NCBI RefSeq assembly: GCF_009873495.1
Contig: NZ_CP046703.1
Coordinates: forward strand, 3,124,501-3,188,500
Length of the DNA: 64,000 nucleotides
Origin: Nostoc sp. ATCC 53789
Lineage (GTDB): Bacteria; Cyanobacteriota; Cyanobacteriia; Cyanobacteriales; Nostocaceae
Direction: 5' to 3'
Shown here piece after piece: positions 15,818 to 24,881 of the stretch; position 1 is the first letter of the stretch, and each line of letters begins with the position of its first letter. The position numbers and the translations under genes were made by a program. A model generated the notes under the pieces. The model was not told the DNA's origin. It searched no databases and saw nothing but the letters and a program-made list of their open reading frames with translations.

Positions 15818-17542
15818 CTAATAATGATTTCCGACTTTGCGGTGATGCACAGCAGTTAAAGTATCGGGTTTAGAAACTCGTCCGGCGTAGACGGTGCTGT
15901 ATACTGCCCAATGGTCGCCGCAATCCATTCTACTGACGACTTCGCACTCCATGTAGGCGAGGGCATCGTTGAGGATGGGGGCTCCATTTTCGGCTGGCTG
16001 GGTTCTTACTCCTTCAAAGCGATCAGCACCAGGGGCGAACCGTTTCAAAAAGTGCTTCATGAGTGGTTGGAAATTGCCTTCTTCTAAAATGTTGAGAACA
16101 AAGCGATCGCCTACTTGCATGAGTGATTCAATCGCCCGATCTTTGGCAACTGCAATGGAAAATCCCAAGGGTTTGAAGCTGGCTTGAGCAACCCAGGAGG
16201 CTAGCATGGCACTGGATACATCACCTTTTTTGGCAGTAATAATATACAGTCCGCCACTGAGTCTACCCAGTGCTTTATCTAAGTCAGCACCCAGAGATTT
16301 CATTGCTTTGATGCTGCGATCGCGTGTTACCCATTGAGCTAAGTCTGTACCCGCTTCTTCACACAGCTTGTAAGTGTTTTCTGTGGGCGCTTGTTTAATC
16401 CGAATCGCTGGAAAAACTGTTGTCAAACCCAAATTACGGAATTTACTCACTAAAGGATCTATCGGCTCATCATCGCCACCACCGGTTTCAAAAACGCCGA
16501 TAGCTTGCTTTTCTTTGGCAGATCCTAAAACTGTGCTGAGTGCAGATTGGATACTCGCAGCACCAGAAGCCGGAGGTAGACCAACAATTAGCCCTGCACA
16601 ACGGCTGACTAGTTCCCGCAGTTCTTGTAAATCGACTTCAGATCCCAAATCGACAATTTCCACGGCGACACCGGTTTTACCGATCCCGTTGGCAATTGCT
16701 TGGGCGAGGCGATCGCTATATCCATATTCGGAAACATAAAATATTCCAATTACCGTTTCTGGCTTGGCTTGGGTTTGACTCCAAGTGCGGTAACGTCCAA
16801 CTAGTTCCTCAACATTGTGAGATAATAACGGCCCGTGTCCTGTGGCAATCATATCGATGGTTTTAAGTTCCCCCATCCGCTTCAGGGCAGACAAAACCGA
16901 CCGCGCATTCGGCCCCATCAAGCAATCGTAGTAGTAGTGAAAGTCTTCTTCGATCGCTGCCAAGTCTTCATCAAAGGTGCTATCTGAGCAATAATGCAGC
17001 CCAAAAGCATCGCAGGTATAGAGAGTTTTGGTTTTGTGATCGAAGCTGAAAATGGTATCCGGCCAATGTAAATTTGGAGCAATCACAAATTCAAATTCAT
17101 GACCATTGCCCAAATCCAAGCGATCGCCATTTTTCACAATCCGCCGCTTAAATGGCTGATGTACGAAATCCTCAAGAAACTGAATCGCCACCTTAGAACC
17201 GACAACGGTAATTTCTGGAGCCATTTGCAACAAGTCTTTAACCAAACCGCTATGGTCTGGCTCAGTATGGCTGATAATCAAATAATCAATATCCGTTGGG
17301 TTGATTAGTCCGGTGAGCGTATCAAAATATAGTTGACGAAACTTTTCGTGGGAGGTATCAACTAAAGCAGTCTGCTCCCCACGGATGAGAAACGAGTTAT
17401 AAGTAGTACCGTTTTGCAAACCAAACTCAATATCGAAGCGATCGCGATCCCAGTCTAAAGAGCGAATTGCCGTCGTCTCTTGAGCGATTTCCACAGTCTG
17501 TATGGTGAGCCGTTTTTCAGTTTTTTCGGTGAGCGCTACCAT
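15818..17542 (-). CDS. flv3: Flavodiiron protein, Flv3 class
   Basis: A 574-residue protein with the same three domains as its neighbour. Here the metal site is intact: SHTEPDHSG at about residue 91-99, NLHWPD, CDAFG and ATGHGPL supply the canonical His, Glu and Asp ligands. The flavodoxin domain starts at VIGIFYVSEYGYSDRLAQ and the flavin-reductase domain at about residue 425. Flv3 reduces oxygen to water with electrons from the photosynthetic chain, protecting photosystem I or, in heterocyst forms, nitrogenase. It is first in the likely two-gene operon and lies divergent from coaX with a gap of about 110 bases, where both promoters must sit. Confidence 0.9.
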   Translation of the reverse strand: MVALTEKTEKRLTIQTVEIAQETTAIRSLDWDRDRFDIEFGLQNGTTYNSFLIRGEQTALVDTSHEKFRQLYFDTLTGLINPTDIDYLIISHTEPDHSGLVKDLLQMAPEITVVGSKVAIQFLEDFVHQPFKRRIVKNGDRLDLGNGHEFEFVIAPNLHWPDTIFSFDHKTKTLYTCDAFGLHYCSDSTFDEDLAAIEEDFHYYYDCLMGPNARSVLSALKRMGELKTIDMIATGHGPLLSHNVEELVGRYRTWSQTQAKPETVIGIFYVSEYGYSDRLAQAIANGIGKTGVAVEIVDLGSEVDLQELRELVSRCAGLIVGLPPASGAASIQSALSTVLGSAKEKQAIGVFETGGGDDEPIDPLVSKFRNLGLTTVFPAIRIKQAPTENTYKLCEEAGTDLAQWVTRDRSIKAMKSLGADLDKALGRLSGGLYIITAKKGDVSSAMLASWVAQASFKPLGFSIAVAKDRAIESLMQVGDRFVLNILEEGNFQPLMKHFLKRFAPGADRFEGVRTQPAENGAPILNDALAYMECEVVSRMDCGDHWAVYSTVYAGRVSKPDTLTAVHHRKVGNHY

Positions 17543-17651
17543 AACTCCCTCCTTGACACAATGAGTATTTGTTCCTCTTCTTTTATTGTTACACGTGATG
17601 AATGTTAATTTTTATTAAAAAATCTATGGCTGACTTAAAAAAGTTAAAAGT

Positions 17652-18461
17652 GTGAAACCGCAGAAGTACAGAGAGGAAATTTGGCTAGCGTTGGAAATTG
17701 GGAACTCTCGGCTACATTGGGCGTTGTTTATTGGCGAGACGCTTTATTCAGCATGGGATACTGACTATCTTCCTGAGTCTGTTATACAACAGTTGGCTGA
17801 ATGTCAAACCCTGAATGATTTACTAGAGAAAATTTTTCCCGAATTTAAATCTCTAACAAACACTCACCCCCTCTGCCCTCTCTTAATCGCCTCCGTAGTT
17901 CCCAGTCAAACTGCTATTTGGCAAACTTACCCAAATACTCATGTTATTACATTAGACCAAGTACCGCTAAAAGGTGTTTATTCCACACTAGGAATTGACC
18001 GCGCTTTAGCTTTGTGGGGAGCGGGAAAAATTTGGGGTTTTCCAATGTTGGTAATTGATGCTGGGACAGCGCTAACTTTTACGGCTGCGGATTCTAATGA
18101 GTGTCTAGTTGGAGGTGCAATTTTGCCGGGGTTGGGCTTACAATTTGCAACTCTCGGTCAAAAAACAGGACAATTACCATTAGTGGAAATGCAAAATTTT
18201 CCATCTCTACCACCACGTTTTGCTATCAATACTATAGAAGCTATTCAGAGTGGAGTAGTTTATACAATATTAGCTGGAATTAAAGATTTTATTGAGGCGT
18301 GGTTGCAATTATTTACTGATGGCAAAATTGCGATTAAAGGGGGCGATCGCACTTTATTACTCAACTATCTGCAAGCCTTGTATCCTGAAATTACAGCACG
18401 TTTGATTGTAGAACCCAATTTAATTTTTTGGGGAATACAGGAAATAGTAATGGGTGATTAA
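17652..18461 (+). CDS. coaX: Type III pantothenate kinase
   Basis: A 269-residue protein starting at a GTG. ASKHA-fold motifs are visible: [12 protein letters not shown] (phosphate 1 loop, residues 11-22), [13 protein letters not shown] (about 113-125), [11 protein letters not shown] (phosphate 2) and [11 protein letters not shown]. It catalyses ATP-dependent phosphorylation of pantothenate, the first step of coenzyme A synthesis, in the cytoplasm. The N-terminus is slightly longer than that of many CoaX proteins. It is a single gene, divergent from flv3. Confidence 0.92.
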   Translation: MKPQKYREEIWLALEIGNSRLHWALFIGETLYSAWDTDYLPESVIQQLAECQTLNDLLEKIFPEFKSLTNTHPLCPLLIASVVPSQTAIWQTYPNTHVITLDQVPLKGVYSTLGIDRALALWGAGKIWGFPMLVIDAGTALTFTAADSNECLVGGAILPGLGLQFATLGQKTGQLPLVEMQNFPSLPPRFAINTIEAIQSGVVYTILAGIKDFIEAWLQLFTDGKIAIKGGDRTLLLNYLQALYPEITARLIVEPNLIFWGIQEIVMGD

Positions 18462-18594
18462 GGCAACTGACAAAATTAAGTATTTCGCAGCGCTAAAAAA
18501 TGAAAATTTCGGTTTTAAGACCTAGACATTATATTGACCCTGGCGTTTATTTAATGAATATAAATAAACCTTCTTTTATGGATATCTGTAATTA

Positions 18595-19407
18595 CTAATT
18601 TCCTTTAATAAACTCCCGAATCTCAAGTGCTACAACCCCAGCACAAGATTCCGGTAAATCATTTCCGGCATGGGAAATCATTTTCAACTCAACTTTGGGC
18701 ATCAGTTGAGCATAAACCCGACTCTTGGCCAAAGCATCTGGTGTATCTTGGCCACCTTGTAAAATAAAAACCGGCACGTCTATCATATAAAGCCGCTTTT
18801 GCACTAATTCCGCTTCAATTTCTATCTGTCGCCGTTTGAAAAGTAACTGGCAACCTCTGGGATAAGGCAATAGCGACTGACGCAACTGCAAGTCTTGGGC
18901 AATTTTCTCATGCCAACCCAGGATTTTAGTTAAGGGAGTTAGCGATCGCAACAATTTAACCATGAGTGGTGGATAATTCAATAATCGCCGCATCTTTCGG
19001 CAATACTCTTCCTGTCCTGCTATCTCTACGCCCTCTGGTGCAAGCAGTACCAAACCATCAATTTTCTCAGGATACTTTAAAGCATAACTAGCAGCAATCC
19101 AACCCCCAAGAGAATGTCCTACTAAATATACTTTTTCTAGCTTGACAGCTTGTAGAAATTCAGCTAAACACTCTACTTGTAAATCTATCGAATGGTGGAT
19201 ATTAGGATTCTCTGACTCACCAAACCCTAATAAATCAGGTGCAAAGCAATGGAAATCTTGTGCAAGGGACTCCATCACAGATAACCATTGACTGCTTTCA
19301 TTCCAAGCACCATGTAAAAAAATTATAGGAGTTTTTTCACCGACTTCACGCCAGAATACAAGCCCTTGAGAGAGCTTTATCCGGGAGTTACGGAATAGTG
19401 TATTCAT
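18595..19407 (-). CDS. Alpha/beta hydrolase
   Basis: A 270-residue single-domain hydrolase. HGAW near residue 32 forms the oxyanion region. GHSLGGW (about 98-104) is the nucleophile elbow with the catalytic Ser. The acid is probably the Asp in LQGGQD and the base the His in ISHAGNDLPE. The PDLLGFGES segment is typical of the haloalkane dehalogenase/epoxide hydrolase-like class. The substrate is unknown. It is followed by no operon partner; upstream lies a repeat-filled gap and then a Nudix gene on the same strand. Confidence 0.88.
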   Translation of the reverse strand: MNTLFRNSRIKLSQGLVFWREVGEKTPIIFLHGAWNESSQWLSVMESLAQDFHCFAPDLLGFGESENPNIHHSIDLQVECLAEFLQAVKLEKVYLVGHSLGGWIAASYALKYPEKIDGLVLLAPEGVEIAGQEEYCRKMRRLLNYPPLMVKLLRSLTPLTKILGWHEKIAQDLQLRQSLLPYPRGCQLLFKRRQIEIEAELVQKRLYMIDVPVFILQGGQDTPDALAKSRVYAQLMPKVELKMISHAGNDLPESCAGVVALEIREFIKGN

Positions 19408-19442
19408 TTTAATTTAGTAGTTAACTTTTAGCACCATAATAA

Positions 19443-19677
19443 ATAGTCATTTGTCATTAGTCATTTGTCACTAGTCATTTGTCATTTGTCATTAGTTTTG
19501 GGCAAATTATAAACAGAGAAGTCTGAACCGTTAGCCTAGCGTCTCGTAAAGCCTGCGGCATAGCTACGCTTAGGGCGCAGCCTCTCGTAGATAATAGAGG
19601 CTTCCTTAAATCAGAATTTTGGCGGCAAATGACCAATGACAAAGGACAAATGACCAATGACTAATAACAAAATATTG
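19443..19677. repeat. Heptamer arrays flanking a small dispersed repeat
   Basis: TCATTTG/TCATTAG heptamers (about seven, 19444-19496) are mirrored by AATGACC/AATGACA units at 19622-19671, so the segment can fold into one long hairpin. Its loop holds a dispersed module with TGCGGCATAGCTACGC and AGGGCGCAGCCTC, a type also met in part at 26798-26825 and 42665-42690. ORFs here are repeat artefacts. Confidence 0.8.
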
Positions 19678-20172
19678 TTATGCCAGTGTTGTCAAGCCAT
19701 TTAAGTAGTCTTGCAACTGCCTAGTATGGTCGTGAGACATCTGTCCTGAAGGTAGCAAATTAGGAGAAAAAGCTTGGATTTCCATGACTTCCAAAGTATC
19801 TTGAATCTCCATTGTCCCATGCACCTCGGCTTCAACCGCAATACAAATTGAATGGATTCTGGGATCGCGGTCTGGTGCAGAGTAAACTCCTACCAAACGG
19901 TTGATTTTCACCAATTCTAGCCCGGTTTCTTCGATCAATTCCCGGCGGACTGTGTTGGGAATATCTTCTCCCCAATCCACCATGCCTCCAGGTAATGCCC
20001 AAAGACCATCATCACGCCGTCGGATCAGTACTATGCGACCATCAGGTAAAATTGGGATGATACTAGTACCAGTAATGGGATGACGAAATATAATACCCAA
20101 TACTGTTTGTCCAATACGCCATAAGCTACGTGTGGACTGGACAGCTGCCGGAAAAAAAGCAATAACGTTCAA
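19678..20172 (-). CDS. Nudix hydrolase
   Basis: A 164-residue protein with a complete Nudix box, GGMVDWGED followed by RRELIEETGL (residues about 63-86), which binds Mg2+ and cleaves nucleoside diphosphates linked to another moiety. The N-terminal 20 residues form an amphipathic or hydrophobic stretch. VYSAPDRDPRIHSI after the box recurs in the Nudix protein at 42866-43297 as [14 protein letters not shown], so the two belong to one subfamily. The substrate is unknown. Confidence 0.88.
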   Translation of the reverse strand: MNVIAFFPAAVQSTRSLWRIGQTVLGIIFRHPITGTSIIPILPDGRIVLIRRRDDGLWALPGGMVDWGEDIPNTVRRELIEETGLELVKINRLVGVYSAPDRDPRIHSICIAVEAEVHGTMEIQDTLEVMEIQAFSPNLLPSGQMSHDHTRQLQDYLNGLTTLA

Positions 20173-20618
20173 TCTTCAAAATTGATATGTTGTATTCTAT
20201 ATCTCTCTACCACTTACATAAACTCAACTCATAAAATTTCGTCGAGTTTTGTTTTATACAAAACTGTTTGTGGTTTGAGATTTTATTCTCACGATTTACG
20301 TAGAATATCACTAATCTTAACATTAACTTTCAATAGAAGCACTGTATTTACATATACATACCATTTGTTAAGTTAGAAAACTTTTCAGTTTATAAATAAC
20401 ATTAGCTTTGCTCAAACCAGCTATCATTAATATTTTTTCAAGGCACTTTCAAAAAATTAATCTGAATAAGTATGTCTAAATTCTGAATTTTAAACAGGCA
20501 ATTAAGCGGTATTGGAGATTGCCACCAAATTCTTGCTAATTCAGCTTAATATACGAAAATCCTTTACAAAAACCGCGATCGCCTTTGGTGTGCTAAAAGC
20601 GATCGCACAAACAACCCA
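20173..20618. other. 446-base AT-rich divergent region
   Basis: No gene is supported. It must hold promoters of the Nudix gene (minus) and the PEP-CTERM gene (plus). Two GCGATCGC (HIP1) octamers flank the stretch immediately before the PEP-CTERM start. Nothing else is recognised. Confidence 0.5.
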
Positions 20619-21224
20619 ATGAAAAATCTAGCTCTACTATCTGCCATAGCCCTCACCACCACATCTGGATTGGTTTTCGGTACAATGCAAACCGCCTCTG
20701 CTTTAACTTGGAATTGGAATTATTCTGGTACTGGTATAGAGGCGATTGGTACTTTTACCACTGATAACACCTCTGACGATTTGGGTTTTTATCAGATTTT
20801 AGGAATTACGGGTACACGAAATGGTGAAACGATTACTGGTCTGCAACCTGTAGGCACTCCAATACCAGGAAACGAACCTTTTAATGTTGACAATTTAATT
20901 AGTCTTAATACTCAGCAGTTAACAGGTGATGGTTTTGGTTATTCTACATCGGGGGGAAACTATTCTAGTCCATTTTTCGCTAGTTTTTTGCCAACGCCAA
21001 GTTATTTAGAAGTTTTTTCTGTTCCACCACTGATACCAGGTTTTGAAAATTTGGGGACGGAAGATAGTGAGTTACCCATCAGTTTTTCTGCAAGCATAAT
21101 CACCGTACCTGAACCCACCTCTATCCTTAGCTTATTTGCCCTCGCTACTGTTTGTGTCCCTTCAGCACTCAAACGTAATAAGCCATCTAAATTAACTGAT
21201 AAGAAGCTTGAAAAAGTTTCCTAA
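20619..21224 (+). CDS. PEP-CTERM exported protein
   Basis: A 201-residue protein. Signal peptide at residues 1-28 (KNLALLSAIALTTTSG, cleavage near ASA-L). The C-terminal sorting signal is VPEPTSILSLFALATV followed by basic residues (LKRN). Unlike most family members it continues 17 residues beyond the basic cluster (KPSKLTDKKLEKVS), which is itself Lys-rich. The central part is Thr/Gly/Asn-rich with no enzyme motif. Export and exosortase processing are inferred from the signal; the function is unknown. It is a single gene. Confidence 0.8.
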   Translation: MKNLALLSAIALTTTSGLVFGTMQTASALTWNWNYSGTGIEAIGTFTTDNTSDDLGFYQILGITGTRNGETITGLQPVGTPIPGNEPFNVDNLISLNTQQLTGDGFGYSTSGGNYSSPFFASFLPTPSYLEVFSVPPLIPGFENLGTEDSELPISFSASIITVPEPTSILSLFALATVCVPSALKRNKPSKLTDKKLEKVS

Positions 21225-21761
21225 AACCATCAATAAAAGGCTTTGTTGCACGAATAGGGAAAAACGGTCAATTTTGCTTGTACCTATTACATTTGCTTTG
21301 AATGAAGTTGAAAGCAATGTATTCAGTTGAAGTTTAGCGAATACTGAATTTTATTAGTAGGATAGCTTCCAATACTGCTTTGTTAATGGAAAAAAGGGAA
21401 AGAAAAAATCTTTAACCCAAGCCCAGTTATCTTTTACCTCAGCCAAATTCTTTGTGTAAAATGTCTGACTCCGAGCAGTATTGAGATAGCTTCTTCATTG
21501 GTTTTTTGCAAGAACAACTAGTTAGCTAATTTACATATTTTTGATGTATTTGCATCTAATAAAATGTATATTTTGTCTAGCTGGTGGGGATAATTCTAAA
21601 TTGTTATTGACAAAATAAGGTAAAACGCGGTAGACTAGTACACTGTTTAAAGCGTATTGATTGCTGCACTAGGCTACAAGTATATCAATAACATTGGTAG
21701 CTAATATTGCCTACGTGATGCCTAGTTGCTACTCTTTTGTTGTTTATTTAATGAGGTGAAC
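21225..21761. other. 537-base intergenic region with a promoter near its end
   Basis: AT-rich and without a supported gene. The recognisable element is the TTGACA/TAGACT promoter at 21607-21636 for the small basic protein. Confidence 0.5.
21607..21636 (+). promoter_or_regulatory. Putative sigma-70 promoter of the small basic protein gene
   Basis: A perfect TTGACA, an 18-base spacer and TAGACT. The predicted start point would be near 21643, giving a leader of about 120 bases. A GAGGTGAAC ribosome site directly precedes the ATG. Confidence 0.6.
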
Positions 21762-21929
21762 ATGGCCAAGCGCCGTAACCCGAAAAAAGAAAAGGCGCTA
21801 CGGAACCAGGCGTATGCCAGAAAGTTTCGTAAACGAACTACGACAGGAAGAATGCAGAGAAGGTTCCAACAAAGACCACCCAAGAGTGAAGAAGAAGAAG
21901 GCGCAGCAACAGCAGCTGACACTGACTAA
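21762..21929 (+). CDS. Small highly basic conserved cyanobacterial protein
   Basis: 55 residues from an ATG with a good GAGGTG ribosome site. The first 40 residues are strongly basic (AKRRNPKKEKALRNQAYARK, then RKRTTTGRMQRR) and the last 15 acidic (SEEEEGAATAADTD). No known domain. The composition suggests nucleic-acid or ribosome association, but that is only inference. It has its own promoter-like sequence and a downstream hairpin, which supports it being a real gene. The longer in-frame ORF that begins upstream lacks a ribosome site. Confidence 0.75.
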   Translation: MAKRRNPKKEKALRNQAYARKFRKRTTTGRMQRRFQQRPPKSEEEEGAATAADTD

Positions 21930-21970
21930 GCTGTCTGCTTAAATCCTTTTTATATAGATTATTTATTGTT

Positions 21971-21995
21971 TAGGGCGCACATTTGTACGCCCTTA
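21971..21995 (+). terminator. Hairpin after the small basic protein gene
   Basis: AGGGCG and CGCCCT with inner ACA/TGT pairs form an interrupted stem, followed by TTATTTATTTTTG. It begins about 42 bases after the stop codon. Confidence 0.6.
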
Positions 21996-22036
21996 TTTAT
22001 TTTTGGGTATGGGGCATTGGGCATGGGGCATGGGCA

Positions 22037-22115
22037 AGAGGACTTGGGGACAAGGAGAATTGGGGGCAAGGGGAAAGACTTGTTTCAAGTTCTCACCTCT
22101 TGTCCCCTTGTCCTC
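22037..22115 (+). repeat. Long dispersed hairpin repeat, copy 2
   Basis: Near-identical to 5193-5262: GAGGACTTGGGGACAAGGAG through AAAGACTTGTTTCAAGTTCT to TTGTCCCC. It lies between the convergent small basic gene and argH. Heptamers TGGGGCA/TGGGCAT precede it and CCCCTGC units follow it. Confidence 0.8.
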
Positions 22116-22153
22116 TTGTTTCCCCTGCCCCCTGCTCTCTACTCCCCATTCCC

Positions 22154-23539
22154 TTATTGATCGATTTGAGCGCGAGCAGCTATGAGTGCTTTGCTAACCT
22201 GTACAAAGCCAGTACCACCGTGACTGTTGCGGGCTGCCACAACTTGACGGGGGGATATTGCCTCATAAATATCTGCTGCAAATGCCGGATGTAGTTGTTG
22301 CCACTCTTCCAATTCCAAATCTTTCAGGAGTTTACCTGCGGCAATACTAGTTTTGACCACTTTACCCACGAGGTTGTAAGCTTCCCGGAAAGGAACGCCC
22401 CGTGCTGCCAGGTAATCTGCTACATCGGTAGCGTTGGAAAAATCTTCGGTTACGGCTTCTGCTAGACGCTGGGTACGAAATTCTAAGCCTTCTCTGAGCA
22501 AAATCGTCATTGCTTCTAGAGATGCTTTGACTGTGTTAACGCTGTCAAATAGACCTTCTTTATCTTCTTGCAGGTCTTTGTTATATGCCAGAGGTAGCCC
22601 TTTCATAATCACCAGCATTGCCTGGAGATGACCAAATACACGCCCTGTTTTCCCCCGCACGAGTTCTGGTACATCGGGGTTTTTCTTTTGGGGCATGATA
22701 CTGGAACCTGTAGCACAGCTATCTTTGAGGGTGACAAAACGAAATTCTTCAGATGACCAAAGAATGACTTCTTCTGCAAGGCGGCTGAGGTGAACCATAA
22801 TCAAGCTAGCAGCACACAAGAATTCGATCGCAAAATCGCGATCGCTCACTCCATCGAGGCTGTTAGCATAAATATTGTCAAAATCTAATAGTTTGGCTGT
22901 GTAGTGGCGATCAATAGGGAAAGTAGTTCCCGCTAAAGCACCACACCCCAAAGGTGAGATATTGACGCGGCGAGAAACATCTCCTAAGCGTTCCCAGTCG
23001 CGTTGTGCCATTTGAAAGTATGCCAAGAGGTGGTGAGCTAAACTCACTGGTTGAGCGCGTTGCAGATGGGTATAGCCTGGGATCAAAGTTTCAACGTGCT
23101 TTTCAGCTATATCCAGTAAAACACCTTGGAATTCTCGCAATTCGCTTTTGATTTGCTGGATTTGGTCGCGGAGGTAGAGTCTAGTATCAGTACCAACTTG
23201 GTCATTACGCGATCGCGCCGTATGCAGTTTTTTACCCACATCGCCGACAATTTCTGTCAGTCGTTTTTCAACTGCAAAATGTACATCTTCTGCATCGACA
23301 CCAGGCTGAAATCTACCTTGGCGGTATTCTTGGCGAATTTCTTCTAAACCTGCAACCAGTTGCTCACCTTCTTCTGAGGAGATAATGCCCGTGTGAGCTA
23401 GCATTTTGGCATGGGCTTGAGAACCAGTCAGATCGTATTCTATTAATTCAATATCAAAACCTATACTGGCATTAAAACGAGCGATCGCTGGATGCAACGC
23501 TGATTCAAACCTCTGGCTCCAAGTTTGTTCTTTGGTCAT
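22154..23539 (-). CDS. argH: Argininosuccinate lyase
   Basis: 461 residues from the ATG at 23539; an in-frame TTG three codons earlier is less likely. It belongs to the fumarase/aspartase superfamily. The signature [12 protein letters not shown] lies near residue 280, with SRNDQVGTD and TTFPIDR also present. It splits argininosuccinate into arginine and fumarate, the last step of arginine synthesis, as a cytoplasmic homotetramer. It is a single gene; arginine produced here is also a substrate for the cyanophycin synthetase encoded at 31824-34529. Confidence 0.95.
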   Translation of the reverse strand: MTKEQTWSQRFESALHPAIARFNASIGFDIELIEYDLTGSQAHAKMLAHTGIISSEEGEQLVAGLEEIRQEYRQGRFQPGVDAEDVHFAVEKRLTEIVGDVGKKLHTARSRNDQVGTDTRLYLRDQIQQIKSELREFQGVLLDIAEKHVETLIPGYTHLQRAQPVSLAHHLLAYFQMAQRDWERLGDVSRRVNISPLGCGALAGTTFPIDRHYTAKLLDFDNIYANSLDGVSDRDFAIEFLCAASLIMVHLSRLAEEVILWSSEEFRFVTLKDSCATGSSIMPQKKNPDVPELVRGKTGRVFGHLQAMLVIMKGLPLAYNKDLQEDKEGLFDSVNTVKASLEAMTILLREGLEFRTQRLAEAVTEDFSNATDVADYLAARGVPFREAYNLVGKVVKTSIAAGKLLKDLELEEWQQLHPAFAADIYEAISPRQVVAARNSHGGTGFVQVSKALIAARAQIDQ

Positions 23540-23567
23540 AAATATCAAGAGGGTGGGGGAGAGTTAA

Positions 23568-23720
23568 GAGTTAAGAGTGTGGGAGGTGTGGGAGGTGTGG
23601 GAGGATGGGGAAGAAATCTGACCCCGCACACTCCCCACACTCCCCTACAGTATGGTGAGAAATCCGGGTTATAAGTTTCTGACTCTTAACTTCTCACTCC
23701 TCACTTTCAACTCCTAACTT
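23568..23720. repeat. GTGGGAG hairpin and heptamers upstream of argH
   Basis: GTGGGAG-type units (23578-23610) and their complement ACACTCCCC (23627-23644) form a hairpin of the same family as 5302-5374. TAACTTCTCACTCC-type units follow. Non-coding. Confidence 0.75.
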
Positions 23721-23726
23721 TTAAAT

Positions 23727-23936
23727 TTAACCGTAGCTAGTTAAATTCCGAATCATATAGCCAATGACTAAACCAATCAACAATGCCCACACTTGACCTG
23801 TTTGTATAAAGTGACGCCAAGATTTTTCAACCTGACCCATCAAGTCTGGATCGGTAATTGTTTGTGCTAGTAGTGCTGTCAAATTTACAGGCAAATGCCA
23901 ATATAACCGAGATATCAAATCGCTGTAATGGCTCAT
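23727..23936 (-). CDS. Small membrane protein of unknown function
   Basis: 69 residues: an N-terminal soluble part (SHYSDLISRLYWHLPVNLTA) and one C-terminal membrane helix (VWALLIGLVIGYMIRNL). No known domain is recognised. Its size and codon use fit a real gene, and the flanking DNA on both sides is non-coding, but there is no strong ribosome site. I am moderately sure it is expressed. Confidence 0.55.
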   Translation of the reverse strand: MSHYSDLISRLYWHLPVNLTALLAQTITDPDLMGQVEKSWRHFIQTGQVWALLIGLVIGYMIRNLTSYG

Positions 23937-24041
23937 ATTTGGTCATTAAAAGGTTGGGGTGGCAAATTTCAGCATCAGTTTATTTTTTAGATAAATTCCT
24001 GATATTTACTGAAATATTGCATATAACCTCAATGTCTTAAC

Positions 24042-24830
24042 TCAAGATTCAGCCGATGCCAACCGCAATTTCTCGGCAGTTCGCAAAATTTGCCCGGCCA
24101 AAACTGCTGCACCAAAACCATTATCGATATTTACTACACCTACTCCCGCCGCACAAGAGTTAAGCATTGTCAATAAAGGTGCTAACCCGCCAAAACTCGC
24201 ACCATAACCAATGCTGGTGGGTACGGCAATCACAGGACAACTCGCTAAACCAGCGACAACGCTGGGTAAAGCGCCTTCCATCCCTGCCACGACAATCAAC
24301 ACCGATGCTGACTCAATTAGGTGGCGGTTACTTAATAAACGGTGAATTCCGGCAACGCCAACATCCCAGAGGCGCTGTACCCGGAAACCAGAAAGTTCAG
24401 CAGTTACAGCTGCTTCTTCAGCAACAGCTAAATCGGCAGTACCAGCAGAAAGAATGGCAATTTCACCTGCAAATAGTGGTTCGATCTTAGGAGGAGCGAT
24501 CGCACAAATTCGCGCCGAATCGTAATATCGCAAACCGCTAACTTTTGATTGCAGTACGGTATAAACTGCTGGTTCAATGCGAGTCGCCATCACCACCGGG
24601 TTGCGGAGGCGCATCACCTCCATAATTTGAGCAATTTGGTCGGGAGTCTTACCAGGCCCCCAAATCACCTCTGGGAAACCAGTTCTTAGCTGGCGGTGAT
24701 GGTCAATTTTGGCAAACTCACCCACAGATTCATAAGTTAAGTTTTTGAGTGAGTCTAATGCCGTATCTGGCGTAACTTTACCATTGGCAACCGCTTGGAG
24801 GAGCGATCGCAAGGTTTTTTCATCTGTCAT
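24042..24830 (-). CDS. larB: Nickel pincer cofactor biosynthesis protein LarB
   Basis: 262 residues from the ATG at 24830, which has AAAAGGA upstream; the frame is open to a GTG at 24857. The C-terminal half is a PurE/AIR-carboxylase-like domain with SAGTADLAVAEEA, VVAGMEGALPSVVAGL and PTSIGYGASFGG. In characterised systems LarB carboxylates and hydrolyses nicotinate adenine dinucleotide at the start of nickel-pincer cofactor synthesis. LarC, LarE and a LarA-type enzyme are not in this window, so the pathway here is not demonstrated. Confidence 0.88.
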   Translation of the reverse strand: MTDEKTLRSLLQAVANGKVTPDTALDSLKNLTYESVGEFAKIDHHRQLRTGFPEVIWGPGKTPDQIAQIMEVMRLRNPVVMATRIEPAVYTVLQSKVSGLRYYDSARICAIAPPKIEPLFAGEIAILSAGTADLAVAEEAAVTAELSGFRVQRLWDVGVAGIHRLLSNRHLIESASVLIVVAGMEGALPSVVAGLASCPVIAVPTSIGYGASFGGLAPLLTMLNSCAAGVGVVNIDNGFGAAVLAGQILRTAEKLRLASAES

Positions 24831-24881
24831 TAGTCCTTTTTCCTTTATTCTTGTCACTAACCACTGACTAATAACTAATAA

